NCBI RefSeq assembly: GCF_019320115.1
Contig: NC_089584.1
Location: forward strand, 73,315,533-73,379,532
Reading direction: 5' to 3'
DNA from: Miscanthus floridulus
Lineage: Eukaryota > Streptophyta > Magnoliopsida > Poales > Poaceae
DNA length: 64,000 bases
The position numbers and the translations under genes are program-made. The notes below the pieces were generated by a model. That model saw only the letters and a list, made by a program, of their open reading frames with translations, was not told the DNA's origin and made no database searches. How positions within the stretch are numbered: the stretch's first letter is position 1; each line of letters opens with the position of its first letter. Below are positions 1 to 10,905 of this stretch, one piece after another.

Positions 1-122
1 CCAAAGCATAGGTCTAAGGACCGATCCGTTCTCATAGGGCGACGGTGCCGCTGTAAGGGTGGGGTAGGAGTTTAGGGGTTTCGAGGCCTGCGTGAGAAGG
101 TCATCTTCTTAATGCAATGCTT
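1..122 (+). mobile_element. 3' part of a tRNA-derived SINE (copy 1, head outside window)
   Basis: This stretch matches the body and tail of the complete SINE at 32643-32884, from the part after the tRNA-like head to the terminal AATGCAATGCTT. The window starts inside the element, so its A and B boxes are not visible here. The family resembles the PoaS-type SINEs of grasses; that assignment is from memory of the family, not from a search. Confidence 0.75.
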
Positions 123-367
123 GTGGATGGTCATACCCTCAAAAGTCCAGTTTTTCATTGTTATAGACTGCTCACTGCCCCTTTCCTTCTCTAAGTAAGA
201 CTTCATAAGGAAATACAAAGAATGGAAGAAAGGTCCAAAGCAATTGTTTGTCTTGCATTTCAAGGGCAAATCCATCACTCCGACAAATCAACCAAAACTT
301 GTAATTCCAACTCCATGGACACGGATGAATCCTTCTAGACTAGCATGAGGATTTCAATTGAAATTCA

Positions 368-597
368 GGCCCTGTTTAGATTCTAAAAATTTTTACCCTA
401 AAGTGTCACATCGAATCTTGCGGCACATGCATGGAGTACTAAATGTAGACGAAAAAAAACTAATTGCACAGCTAGGTAAGAAATCGCGAGATGAAACTTT
501 CGAACCTAATTAATCCATAATTAGACACTAATTACCAAATACAAACGAAAGTGCTACGGTAACCAAAACCAAAAATTTTCGTCATGTAAACGCGGGC
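368..597 (-). mobile_element. Tourist-like MITE with TCA target duplication
   Basis: The 230-bp element begins with GGCCCTGTTTAGATT and ends in a decayed inverted copy. It is flanked by TCA on both sides (365-367 and 598-600). Its interior is the reverse complement of the MITEs at 1149-1380 and 8982-9224, sharing the CTACATTTAGTACTCCATGCA stretch. Three-base target duplications fit the PIF/Harbinger-Tourist class. Confidence 0.75.
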
Positions 598-941
598 TCA
601 CTTGAGGAGGACGGTAGCCAGAGTTGGAGGATCTTCTTCTCACCTGCTCTGCACTGTACACTTTCTGCGTGACACATCCACTGCTCGGATCTCGCACTGC
701 TGTCATACATGTGGCTGTGATAAATAATAGCCTGTTCAGAACTGTGGGGTTCGTTGCTGGTTCGAGATGGAAAAATATTATTAGCTAGTTTATGTGAGAA
801 AAAAATAATATTCCTAACTGAAAACACTGTTCACGTAAACAGTGCGCACGTGAGAGGGCTGGCCAGCACCAGCCAACTAGCTGAACATGCTCGTATTCTC
901 GCTTCTTGGTGGGGCCCGTTGAAATTGCAAGGCAATAAGTC

Positions 942-1050
942 GGCCTGTTCGCTGGTTGGTTTTTGGGCTGGCTGATGCTAGTTTGTTGTGAGAGAAAAAC
1001 ACTGTTGGCTGGCTAGTTTAGGCTGGCTGAAACCAACAAGCGAACAGGCT
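942..1050. mobile_element. Short MITE with GCCTGTTCGCTGGTTGG inverted ends
   Basis: An element of about 109 bp has inverted ends GCCTGTTCGCTGGTTGG / CCAACAAGCGAACAGGC and a GTGAGAGAAAAACACTG core. The same family recurs at 7893-7996 in the opposite orientation. No convincing target duplication is visible, so the superfamily is left open (hAT-like is possible). Confidence 0.6.
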
Positions 1051-1148
1051 GAGTATCAGTATGTGAAATAGACTGCAATTTGCATCGCTGCAACTGTATA
1101 TGCCTGCTCTGGAATCTGGATCAAGTGTCGTGTTGGATCAAAAAGTAA

Positions 1149-1380
1149 GGCCCCGTTTAGATCTAAATTTTTTTAGATTTTTTGCTACTGTAGCACTTTC
1201 GTTTGTATTTGGCAATTAGTGTCTAATTATGGACTAATTAGGTTCAAAAGTTTTATCTCGCGATTTCTCACCCAACTGTGCAATTAGTTTTTTTTCGTCT
1301 ACATTTAGTACTCCATGCATGTGTCGCAAGATTCGATGTGACGGGTACTGCGCATAATTTTTTGAAATCTAAACAGGCCC
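1149..1380 (+). mobile_element. Tourist-like MITE with TAA target duplication
   Basis: A 232-bp element with ends GGCCCCGTTTAGAT / ATCTAAACAGGCCC, flanked by TAA at 1146-1148 and 1381-1383. The TAA duplication and the TIR type indicate a PIF/Harbinger-derived Tourist-like MITE, non-coding and mobilised in trans. Confidence 0.85.
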
Positions 1381-1439
1381 TAACTGATGAGCCCTCCGTC
1401 AATTTTTAATCGCCTGCACATCGTGCAGGGATAACATGC

Positions 1440-1575
1440 AGCCTGTTCGACAGTCTGTATTCGGCTTATAAGCCTTGACTTATTAGCCAACGAATAGTAT
1501 TTTTTCTCATACTAAACTAGTCAACAGTACTTTCAGCCATAGCTTATAAGCCAATCCAGCCGAAACGAAAAGGCT
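1440..1575. mobile_element. MITE-like inverted repeat with GGCTTATAAGCC arms
   Basis: An AGCCTGTTCG start and an AGGCT end flank two arms containing GGCTTATAAGCC / GCTTATAAGCC. The ends match imperfectly and no target duplication is obvious, so it is called only as MITE-like. Confidence 0.5.
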
Positions 1576-2553
1576 GACAAACTGCATCGCATTGTACACT
1601 GCAGGCTGCAGCAGGATCAATCAGTGCATCCTACATCGCATGCTTTTTTATTTTCTCCCTTCTTTTTTGTGTCGCGTGAACAACGTGCTGCTACATTGAT
1701 TAGCGAAAGCTGTTCTGTGAGAGCACAGTGTTCTCCTCCTCCTCTGAGACACCAGCGTTGTCGACAGAGATACCTGTTCGCTGATGCTGAAATATGATTT
1801 ATACTGATGCTTATGCTGAAATGTTGTGAAAGAAAAATACTATTCTATGACTAAAAAGTAGTTCTGAATAAGCTTAAGCGTGTGTCAGTAACCTTGTTCT
1901 AGCCCAAAAAGGAGGATTTCTTTTTTTTAAAAAAAAAGAACCCAAAGAGGAGTGGTTTTGGTTTCACATAATTGTCATGACCACTTTATGTCCATGCGCT
2001 GGCCATGGCCAGATCCAAATCCCACTGCTAGGGTACAATCAGAAGCAATAAAGATAGACAGCAAGTCATCAATTCCAGATGCCCGACAATCCTTCTTTAA
2101 ATCATTATTGAGAGAGTGACAGATGCTCAACAGTTAAATGGCAATGGGGGAAACAGGTCATCAACCCCAGACGTCTTTCATTCAAAAAAAAAAAGAGTGA
2201 CAGGTGTCACAGTTAGAATCTGAGAGCACACATGGCAAAGGAAAGCTTGGCTTGCAAGCATCACTCACTCTTATGAAAAAATCAAACACAAAGGCTTCCT
2301 TTGCTTACATAGTTACTACTTTATATGCCAGCTCAGTTCTGTACAAACCATACACACGCAAAGTCGCAAACCCAATCAGGCACTCACTCAGCTGGGAGAG
2401 AAATGAAATCAGTCAAAGAAGAAAAACCAAAACCGTATATATATGCAATCAAAAGTTGAAAACCCAGATATCAAAACTGTAGTAACGCACTATGTACATC
2501 ACCGCAACACAAAAAGGGCGTCCATATTGTCACTGCAAAGTTTGCCGATCAGT
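1576..2553. other. Intergenic DNA 3' of the myosin tail gene
   Basis: No coding domain is recognisable. The stretch contains an oligo-T/oligo-A inverted run (about 1920-1940) and, closer to 2553, probably the 3' UTR of the minus-strand myosin gene. Small ORFs here have no recognisable content. Confidence 0.5.
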
Positions 2554-5500
2554 TCAATGTCCCAGTTTGGAGCCGTTGCTCTCCTGAATCAGTGGTGGCA
2601 GGTCCATGTCTGCTACGTCGACGTGCACTATCAGCTTGGTGAAGTCATCGACGGAGAACGGTATGCTGCAATCAGAAATGCAATCTTGGTGAGGATCAAT
2701 TTATCATCACGCAGGTCAAGATTTAAAAAAAGAAAAGAAAAGAAAAGAAAGAGGAGACAGTACCTGAAGTCATCGTCTAGCAGGAACGAGTTGATGTCGT
2801 CGTGTGCTGATGGACTGCTTGAGCCCTCGATCATCTTGGTCCGCATGCTCGAGATGACCTGCGGTTTATAGAGAGAGAATTTAGTTCAAGAAAGTGAATG
2901 AACAAGTCGAATCCTGAAAGTTCTTGGCAGGAATGTGTTGGGATCACTCACTTCTGGTGGAATGCCCAGGGTTCCATACTTGTCGTCACAGTACATCGTA
3001 CTGATCCGGTACAGTTGCTGCATGCTCAGCGCCTATCGGTACCATAGATGCCCAATTTTGTCACTAACTTGAGAATGATGGTATCAAAACTTCAAAAGCG
3101 TGTGGTAGTTTGCAAGGTTCAGAAACTTACTGGGCAGAAGTCGTCTGTGATCTCTGTGAGACTCCGGCTATGCTTCTCTTCAAGAATCAAGAGGGTAACT
3201 GCTTGCCTGATATGCTTCAGCTCATCCCATGCAGATCCTGCATACTGTTTACAGTTACAGGTTAAAAAGGTTAGAAACTTTTGTGCAAAAAAAAAGGAAG
3301 GTTAGCAACTGCTTTGTCAAGGTTTGTTGACGCAGTCTGAAGATGCCATCACCTCTTCAGTCAACCAAAAGCACCAATGCTCTAACTCATCCAACCCAGC
3401 CTTGACATACTCTCCATTACTGGATGAACAGCACTCACGCCGTAGCAAAAGGCTACAATTGAAGCAATGTTAGGTTCATAATGCTAGTTCTGTATATTAT
3501 GAGTTAACGATGAATGAGCAGGTACCTGTTAAAAAGTTGCACATTGATAAATGAAAAGACTTGTGTGAACAGCTTGCAAATCAGGAATGGAGGCACCTGC
3601 AATGCAACCAGTCATGAATCAAGTGTGTTCCAATAAAAAAACGTATCAATTTCTGTAGCATTGAACTTTTGGCACATACATAATTTGATTTCAGAACATT
3701 GAGAGAATTTGTGAGGATTTTGATGATGCTCTGCCAATGTGCCATGGAAGCTTGCTGTGCCAAATCTGTTCCTTGAGAACATGATCCTCTGGGACTGACA
3801 ACAAATGTACGTGGTGCCTGGAGAAGATTTAAACCCTGGGTTATAATTTTTGGCAAAGACGCTTGAGAACTACAACGTGCAGAATACTACCTGAATACAC
3901 AGGCCAAGAAGTGGCGACAGTTCCTTCTTTAGATTGTGCCGGATCATCCCATAAACCTTCTCCAACAATGCAGTGAGCTGCTGCTTGAACGCAATAGCTG
4001 GATACTTGGCCTCAACCTGGTAAACTTCAGCTAGTCCACTGATCAACCCTCCGTCGGAAACCGGATGGTCGGGATGGCTAGGATCTTTGTTTTCCTGGAG
4101 TGAGATCAGATTTCAGAATTCCCAAGTTCATTGATAGCATCACCTTCGAGAGTAGTTGAGTTTCTGCACATTACCTGTGGCACCTTAAGAGGTGATGCTC
4201 TTCGCCTCTGACGAGCCAAAGCAGCTACCCCGTTGATTTTCAGCGTCCTTTGAAGAAGAACCAGAAGCGTGCAAGAATTGGACAGCCAATATGCTAGTGT
4301 CTCGTTGTTGTCTCGTGCCTAGCAGTGAAGAAAATTAAATCATGTTTTCATTTCTCACTAACATAAAATCCATTATCCCATATTACTTGGCACTCTGCCA
4401 GATACCTCAAGAGCAGCAGTAATCTTCTGAATAATCCGATCAAAGACCACGGTCCGTTCTTCTTCAAATGATCTCCAATGAACTAGACACCTGTAGATGA
4501 GGTATGCAGCAACTGGCCTACCGATCGAGAAACCCAGATCTTCAGATAGACACTTGATCAGAAGCTCCTGAGCGTTTTTGAGATATTAAAAAGATGCTCA
4601 GATGCATGGCATGAACTGCAAAACAGTAAAGCTGAAAAGTTCAGAGGTAATGCCATACTTGCTGTTGCTTCTCAGCTTCATGACCATTTGAGCTAGGTTG
4701 TTCAGCACTCTTCTCCTAGTTAGAAATCCATTATGCCATGTCAGCAATGCATAAGCAACCCACAAAACAAGTTATTGACTCAAATGGTTATAGGATCATA
4801 CATACATGAATATTAGCCTCCCTATCCACAATTATGGGCTTCACTATACCATTTGCTGATTTCTCATTATCTGGAGTTGCCTGTCAACATAAATGTACAC
4901 AACTATGATCAGTTATGAACTAAAAGAAACTATGATTTCTTAGTACAGAGCATGGAATCACAAATCTGTTAATGATACGATGATTGGACCTACCTGAATA
5001 CCAGGTGCTTCATGGTTCTCACTCGATGGCGACTTGACAATAGCAGGGTTTAACGCCACAGCCTGTCGAAGCATTCTGTTTTCCTCATCTAGATTAGAAG
5101 CCTTCTCCTCCATCCTATGAAATAACCACGCAAAACACTAGGATTTCCATCATGAACACACTGGAAGTGTGCATTGTGCAAAGAGGAATGGCAATGTTAT
5201 CTGATTTTGAACCCTTATAATTACCTTTTCAGGGAATCTTGAAGCCGTTTGTTCTTAACTTCCTCAACTCCAAGCAGCCTGGCCAGCTTCTCATTCCTCA
5301 ATTCAGCTTCAGCAAGCGCCTTCTTGGCGGCAAAAGTTTCACTCATTTCAGCTCCCAGCAAATCCTGCACACCATCAAGCCTTGATCTTGAGTGTTCAGA
5401 TATCATGTTTTTCAGATGAAACCATTCCACATTGCACAGTCTCTGAATGAAATTGGTGTGAAGGAGAGACCTTCAGGCGGTCAACTTCGGCATTCAACGC

Positions 5501-6128
5501 CTTGACCTTCTCAGTTTCCTCAACCATCACCACCGAGGCTGCTTCCAATTGCGCTATCGCATCCTTCGCCGCCTCTCTCTCGTTAGTGGCTCTCGTCTCG
5601 GCGTCATTGACAGCCTGCTGGAGCACGTCCACCATCTCACGCAGCCTGCACATCTCATCCAGCATTTCCCTCTCAAGATTTTCCTGCACATTGTCCATAT
5701 ATCAAGCGGAGAACACAAGAAAACCGGGCACCCATGAGCAGTAGAGAGATGAGGGCTGGACCTGTCTGAGCTTCCTGAGCTCCTTGCTTGCAATGCTTTG
5801 CCTCCAAGCACGTTGGCAGATGAGGGCGGCTCTCTTCGTCGTCGGGTAGCTCCACACCGCCCTGTGCGCACGCCATTGCGCCTTTTTTTTGTTCGGACAC
5901 GATGAAAAATTAGAATCCATTACTAGTGTGTGCAGCCACACAGTGAAGCTACAGTTGATCACTGTATGCTAGTACCTGGATGCGTGTCGCAGCTCTGGTC
6001 TGCTTCCGGATAGAGAGCTCGCGCTGCGCCGCCATCGCCCTCACGGTCGCCTGCACGGTGACGGCGGCGGCCATCAACCGCAGCCGCGATGACTCCTTCC
6101 ATGACAGGTACCGGCGGCGCAGGCTCCT
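2554..6128 (-). CDS. Class XI myosin tail (IQ, coiled coil, globular DIL tail), motor domain absent
   Basis: Seventeen exons with GT-AG borders join in one frame for about 699 codons. From 5' they are 6128-5976, 5881-5762, 5683-5471, 5364-5225, 5114-4994, 4880-4806, 4715-4659, 4567-4406, 4318-4175, 4094-3891, 3817-3680, 3596-3526, 3452-3353, 3244-3131, 3032-2952, 2858-2764 and 2665-2554 (stop TGA). Exons 1-2 hold about three degenerate IQ motifs (e.g. AATRIQAQWR), which bind calmodulin-like light chains. Exons 3-4 are a heptad-rich dimerising coiled coil. The rest is the cargo-binding globular tail, with [41 protein letters not shown] and [16 protein letters not shown]. Class XI myosins move organelles along actin in the cytoplasm and are about 1500 residues long. 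No motor exon is found upstream (toward higher coordinates), so this is a headless or 5'-truncated gene. An extra 5' exon with an ATG at 6439-6441 (alanine-rich) is possible but unresolved. Confidence 0.9.
2724..2755. repeat. AAAAG/AAAG microsatellite in a myosin intron
   Basis: An imperfect run of AAAAG units lies in the intron between the last two myosin exons. Copy 2 is one base shorter here, which contributes to the drift in offset between the copies. Confidence 0.8.
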
Positions 6129-7892
6129 CTGGAGGAAGAAGACGGCGAGGATGACGAACACGGGGCGCCCCGCCGTGTCCCAGCTCGCGAGCTTGCCGTA
6201 CCTATGGACGAACGCCCCTGAAGAACCGAAGCGCCCGTGGGTTGGATCACGATCGAGCTGGACTGTTTCTTCTTGGATAGACTGAAGAATCGACGAGAGC
6301 AACGAGACGGCACTCACGGAAGAGAACCCGCAGCCAGGCGATCAGGCGCCGCGCGGGGCTGTCCTGCGCGCGCGCCGCCTGTGTGACGGTGACCACGGCG
6401 GCGGCGGCGGCGGCGGCTTGCCTCTTATGATCTCCATCCATGGGCGACCTTGACCTCGATGGGGCTTCTCCTGCTCCCACTGCACTGCAGTCCGCAGGCA
6501 AACGTATGTGAAATCTTGGGATCGGATTGACGGAGAAACGAGTTAGAATCAGATCACAGAATGATCACTGAAGAGAAGCACGATCAAGCCTGTTACCGAT
6601 TTGCTCATGAGCAGAGATGACAGAACATTGCGGTTGGCATCTCTGCCTCCTCCTGCTTGCCCCCGAGCTGGCTAGGTACTTTCCCCTCTCTTGCCCTGCC
6701 TTTTTCCTTCTCCCCCCTTTTGATTTTCAGACTAACAATGACATGTCACCTTCAAAATATTAGATTAGATGGGACACTGACATTAGAAAGAAAGAAAGAA
6801 AGAAATTCAGAAACATAATTTATTTTCATCAATTAATGGTACCGACAGCAAAATCTGCAGGGCCAGATTGTGAGTATGTGTGTAAAATACACAGCAAATT
6901 TAAAAGCCTAGCACAAGTTCGTTGTGAATAGACAAAAATAATAGGACGTGCTGGAAAAGATCTGGTTCGGTTGCCGATGGCTGGCCAAGTCCATCAATGG
7001 AGAAAATAATGCATTGCAACTAAACCATTTTAAATTTTAAATTGTTGAAACTGCGGTGGATGTGGATGGATAGGAAGGCCTCACATCGTCTGCGGCAACA
7101 GCTGGATGCCATCGCAATAAAGATTTTTTCTTTTGTAGGCATGTGATGATTAATTGCGAGATTTAGTAAATTAGCAGAGAAAGCTACGTGCAGCCTGCTA
7201 TACGCTCACTCTGTAAAGTGGGCCCCTAGGACAGAATGTTAGGGTGGGGTGCGCTGTACTGATACCGGAGTGGGCACTGTCCGATGGACCCGGGTAAAGG
7301 TAAAATGCCGGAACGGCCAACAGAAATAAACCGCCGGCAGCGGCTGGGCCGGGGGTTGGTTTGTTGAAAACAAAACTGGACCGGGCCGAAAAGAAGCCAG
7401 ATCCATTATCCTTGCAGAAGATGTCCATTTGTTCTTTGTTCAGGACCAGCCCTTCCTCTTACTCCTTGGCTCCTTGCTCTCCACTCCAGTGGTTATCATA
7501 GTACTTACTATGTACTACGTTCCCCTCGAAAAAAAAAACTTACTATGTACTACGTGATCAGGGTTAGTATGGGGGATGGTCGCAAAATAAATAGGGTTAG
7601 TATGGGGGATGTGTTGAAGCTCGGTGCGGGCAGGTTATCAAATGTGATGGACGCCTTTTGTCATACGGAAATGGTTGTCTTTTTATCAGAACTGCGGATG
7701 AGCGAGAACAACCAACATTTGCTCACTAATTGCATGTTAGCTCACCAATTTTGATTTAAAATTCTCAGTCCTTTGGGTCTTCAAATTGTGTCTCTCTCCG
7801 CAACTCGCCGTCCTTTGCCAAAAAAATGATCAAGAAGACGCAGAAGAAAAGTGGAAGGGGACGAATTTACTCATCATCCTTGCAGCTTAGTA
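6129..7892. other. Upstream region of the myosin tail gene, no resolved gene
   Basis: 6129-6500 is GC-rich with a GGC run (about 6398-6417) and several open frames on the minus strand. One candidate leader exon starts at ATG 6439-6441 and reaches a GTGAGT donor near 6330, but no frame-compatible join to 6128 was found. Further on there is an AAAG microsatellite (6785-6805) and two short direct repeats: AGGGTTAGTATGGGGGAT at about 7560 and 7593, and CTTACTATGTACTACG at about 7504 and 7540. Nothing resembling a myosin motor domain (P-loop, switch I or II) is seen. Confidence 0.5.
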
Positions 7893-7996
7893 CCCTGTTC
7901 GCTTGTTGGTTTCAGTCAGCCAACAGTGTTTTTCTCTCACAATAAACCAGCACCAGCCAGCCCAAACCAGCTTAGAAACCAACCAGCGAACAGGCC
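7893..7996. mobile_element. Short MITE, same family as 942-1050
   Basis: Ends CCTGTTCGCTTGTTGG / CCAACCAGCGAACAGG and the reversed core CAGTGTTTTTCTCTCAC identify the family at 942-1050 in the opposite orientation. It sits directly upstream of the retroelement remnant beginning at 8008. Confidence 0.6.
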
Positions 7997-8007
7997 GCTA
8001 GATGTTA

Positions 8008-8919
8008 TGGAGGCACAGAAACTCTTGTGTCTTTGATGGTCAAAGTCCAGGCATCATCTCCCTCCACCGAGCATTCAAAGAAGAGCATCATTTGTGGTGT
8101 CTAGCTAGCGTGCCCTTGGCCTTTGTAACACGGTGACAAGCTTGGTTAAATTAGCCTCGCTTGTCCTAGCCCCCCTGACTTTTCTTACCCCTCAGTCGGA
8201 AGTGAGGTGGTGATCTTTGTATGTGACCAGATTTTTCATTTGTTAGTTTAAAAAAAATCCCTCTGTTAATACAAAGATAAGTAACTTTCCTGCGTATTCT
8301 AGAAAAAAAAATACGAATGAAATGTGAATTCAGTGTGCGGCAACTGAAACATACTCCATGTCGTTAAAGATGGCAACGAATGCAGATTGCTTTTGAGTAT
8401 CAGCAATGGCCTCATACATGAAGTTAAGGGGGTGTTTGGTTCCATATACTAAATTTTATTCCATGTCACATCGGACGTTCAGATGCTATTTAGGAGAACT
8501 AAATATGAGTTAATTATAAAACTAATTACATAGATGAAGACTAATTTACGAGACGAATTTATTAAGCCTAATTAATCCGCTATTAGCACATATATTACTG
8601 TAGCACCACATTGTCAAATCATGGACTAATTAGGCTTAAAAAATTCGTCTCGTAAATTAACCATAATCTGTGCAATTAGTTATTTTTTCGTCTATATTTA
8701 ATACTTCATACATGTGTTAAACATCCGATGGGACAGAGGCTAAAATTTTCAAATAGGAACCAAACACTCCCTAAGGCACTTTTGTATGTGTCCGGCAACG
8801 ATGAGATGTTTTCCTTTAATTATTGCCCCCGAACTTGTAATAAAGTAGCTCATGAGCTAGCTTCTATTGATTGCAGGTGCCCTCAACATACGGTGCTCTC
8901 GTGGGACTTTACCGTAAAA
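8008..8919 (+). pseudogene. LINE-type RT tail / RNase H-like remnant, split by a MITE
   Basis: 8008-8136 reads WRHRNSCVFDGQSPG...LWCLA up to a TGA, the pattern of the C-terminal end of a plant zf-RVT domain. About 200 bp later, after the point where a MITE sits, the frame reads YCPRTCNKVAHELASIDC, the signature of the plant RVT_3 RNase H-like domain. The part before the MITE (about 8363-8427) joins in phase once the element and its duplicated TAA are ignored (LLLSISNGLIHEVK, then ALLYVSGND). zf-RVT followed by RVT_3 is the usual order in plant non-LTR-derived ORFs. Catalytic RT is absent and several stops separate the pieces, so this is a fossil. Confidence 0.7.
8428..8771. mobile_element. 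344-bp Tourist-like MITE inside the RNase H remnant
   Basis: Inverted ends GGGGGTGTTTGGTTCC / GGAACCAAACACTCCC with TAA duplicated at 8425-8427 and 8772-8774. The interior has paired blocks such as GACGAATTTATTAAGCC / GGCTTAAAAAATTCGTC. This is typical of the PIF/Harbinger-derived MITEs abundant in grasses. Confidence 0.85.
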
Positions 8920-8981
8920 AAATCTACTACATACTCTAGTCCCAATACACCACGACTAGGACTAACAACCAGTCCTATTAA

Positions 8982-9224
8982 GGCCCCCGTTTAGATACGA
9001 AATTTTTGGCTTTTGGCTACTGTAGCACTTTCGTTTGTATTTGGTAAAAATTGTCCAATTATGGACTATTTAGACTTAAAAGATTCGTCTCGCCAATTAC
9101 GGGTAAACTGTGCAATTAGTTATTCTTTTTACCTACATTTAATGCTCCATGCATGTGCTGTAAGATTTGATGTGACGAGAAATCTTAAAATTTTTTGGAT
9201 TTTGGGTGGGATCTAAACAGGGCC
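8982..9224 (+). mobile_element. Tourist-like MITE with TAA target duplication
   Basis: A 243-bp element with ends GGCCCCCGTTTAGAT / ATCTAAACAGGGCC, flanked by TAA at 8979-8981 and 9225-9227. Same family and orientation as 1149-1380. Confidence 0.85.
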
Positions 9225-9227
9225 TAA

Positions 9228-9815
9228 CTTCTTTTTGTGGACTAATGAACTAACAACTAATGCTATTATCAACTCCTATAGTGAATTAATAGAGTAACAA
9301 CTAGTCCATGCTCCATGACCAGTAGTGCTTGTTTAGTTTGTTAAGGACTAAAAATTAATCAACTAGTTGTTAGTTCTAGAGATCTAACCGTGCCTAAGTA
9401 GCTATTTTTGACTAATTAGTTGGTGTAATTGAATCGTGCACATATACCGTGTTTAAACGAGCAATATTAGTGAGGCAGTGACAGTGAGACACTATCCCAG
9501 ATCCCAGCTTCCTTTGTAGGCTCCGTTCGGATGGTGCAAAAATTACACCGTTCATGGCTGGAAGTTACTGTTTATGCTGATTTTCTTTCACAAATTTATC
9601 TAGATTCATCTAAATTCGTACCGGCGAACGGGCCGTCGAGCGGGCACATTAGAGAAACACACGCTAACGTGACTAGGAACAGTTACCGGTTGCTACTCGA
9701 CACGAGCAATATAGAAGAGTTTACGTACATGCGAAACACGAAATAACTTCGGGAACCGAAAATAATGGCTCGATCTTTATTACAAACTGGTGCGTACTGA
9801 TGACAAATTAAAACG
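9228..9815. other. Intergenic repeat-like DNA with a degenerate MITE
   Basis: 9228-9480 contains inverted CTAACAACTA / TAGTTGTTAG blocks, like another decayed MITE. 9519-9634 begins GGCTCCGTTCGG and ends GCGAACGGGCC, again MITE-like. 9640-9815 has no recognisable content and would be the 3' flank of the sulfotransferase pseudogene. Confidence 0.4.
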
Positions 9816-10870
9816 CTAGACGCTGGTGAGGCCGGAGCCCTGGAACTTGGGCCTCGTTTAGATTGCGAAAAAATTTCAACCCGATGAATAGTACCACTTT
9901 CGTCTTATTTGACAAATATTGTCCAATCGTGGACCAACTAGGCTCAAAAGATTCATCTCGTGATTTCCAACTAAACTGTGTAATTAGTTATTTTTTTTAC
10001 CTACATTTAATACTCCATGCAAGCGGCTAAAAATTGATGTGATGGAGAGAGAGTGAAAAAACTTGGAATTTGGGATGCATCTAAACAAGGCCTTGGAGTG
10101 GGTGATGGCGTCAATGCGCTGCGCTGTCTCTGGAGATAGATGGTTCATCCAGTCCCCCACCACGCCGCGCCGGAAGAAGAGGCTGTTGTCCACCGCGCCG
10201 ACCACCAACTCCGTCTTACCATCTTTGGTCGCCCTCAGCTCGTTCATGCGCTCGAACGCGCATATATAGCCTAACGATGGCGTCCGCGGTGCTGTCCGCG
10301 CCGGCACCGAACGGGAGGCCAACGAATTCTGCAAGCCTCCGGACGTGCGCCGCGGGGTCCCTCTGCATCTCCTCGTAGCTGAAGAAGAGCACCTACTCGG
10401 GCCGCGCGAGGTGGGTGCGCGAGCCAGTACCCGAGCACGTGCTCCCAGTACGGGCCCCGCGGCGACACGCCGGCGCAGAACTGCTCGGCGGCGAACTCGA
10501 CCGAGAGGGGCTCCATCCCTTTCTGGGCCCTGAGCTGCTTGTTCATGAAGTGCCACAGCGAGACGAACGTGTCCTTCGGGTCGCGGTATACGTAGACTAT
10601 CTTGCAGCCCGGCGTGGCGACGACGGACCTCGGCAGCGCCACGAACGGGACGTGGGCCGCGCGGAGAAGCAGGCGCCGGCGACCATGGCCCCCTGGGTGG
10701 CGTGCCAGCCTTGGCCGTGGAGGAAGAGCTGACTGTGGCCCAGGCCATTCGAGCTCGGCAGGGAGGAGACCAGGTTGGTGAAATGATTGTAGAGTTGTAG
10801 GTTGGCTTCCGCTTGCGCATCGCTGGCATCGGCATCTTGCTCGGCAACGCTTTGAAGGCAGGAGGACATG
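9816..10870 (-). pseudogene. Cytosolic sulfotransferase (SOT) pseudogene
   Basis: The start ATG is at 10868-10870 and the ancestral stop TAG at 9816-9818. Plant SOTs transfer sulfate from PAPS to small hydroxylated metabolites in the cytosol. The central 3'-phosphate-binding block is clear (CKIVYVYRDPKDTFVSLWHF), as are FCAGVSPRGPYWEHVLGYW and the C-terminal FFRRGVVGDWMNHL. About 75 residues are missing between the N-terminal part (HATQGAMVAGACFSARP) and VPFVALPRS, removing the 5'-phosphosulfate (PAPS) loop and shifting frame. Further lesions are an apparent 4-bp insertion near 10410, an in-frame TAG next to it, a 4-bp TATA insertion near 10268, and a MITE at 9850-10092. Without the MITE it has about 269 codons, against about 340 for the family. 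Confidence 0.85.
9850..10092 (-). mobile_element. Tourist-like MITE in the last codons of the sulfotransferase pseudogene
   Basis: A 243-bp element with ends GGCCTCGTTTAGAT / ATCTAAACAAGGCC, flanked by TTG at 9847-9849 and 10093-10095. Across the insertion the gene reads ...ITHSK then FQGSGLTSV and a TAG, so it landed ten codons before the original stop. Confidence 0.85.
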
Positions 10871-10905
10871 GCGGACCGGGAGGAGACTCTGGCCCTGTTC
10901 GGCTT

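Noticed and set aside
5502..5744. Plus-strand open frames over the myosin coiled-coil exons
   Set aside because: Shadows of the minus-strand exons; the minus strand carries the heptads and splice sites.
8728..8994. An intact 88-residue gene
   Set aside because: Its start lies inside the MITE. Only the middle is the RNase H-like remnant, and it runs into the next MITE.
9984..10847. A 287-codon open frame on the minus strand over the sulfotransferase locus
   Set aside because: Most of it is the wrong frame of GC-rich sulfotransferase sequence, entering the correct frame only near FERMNEL and continuing into the MITE. It is not a separate gene.
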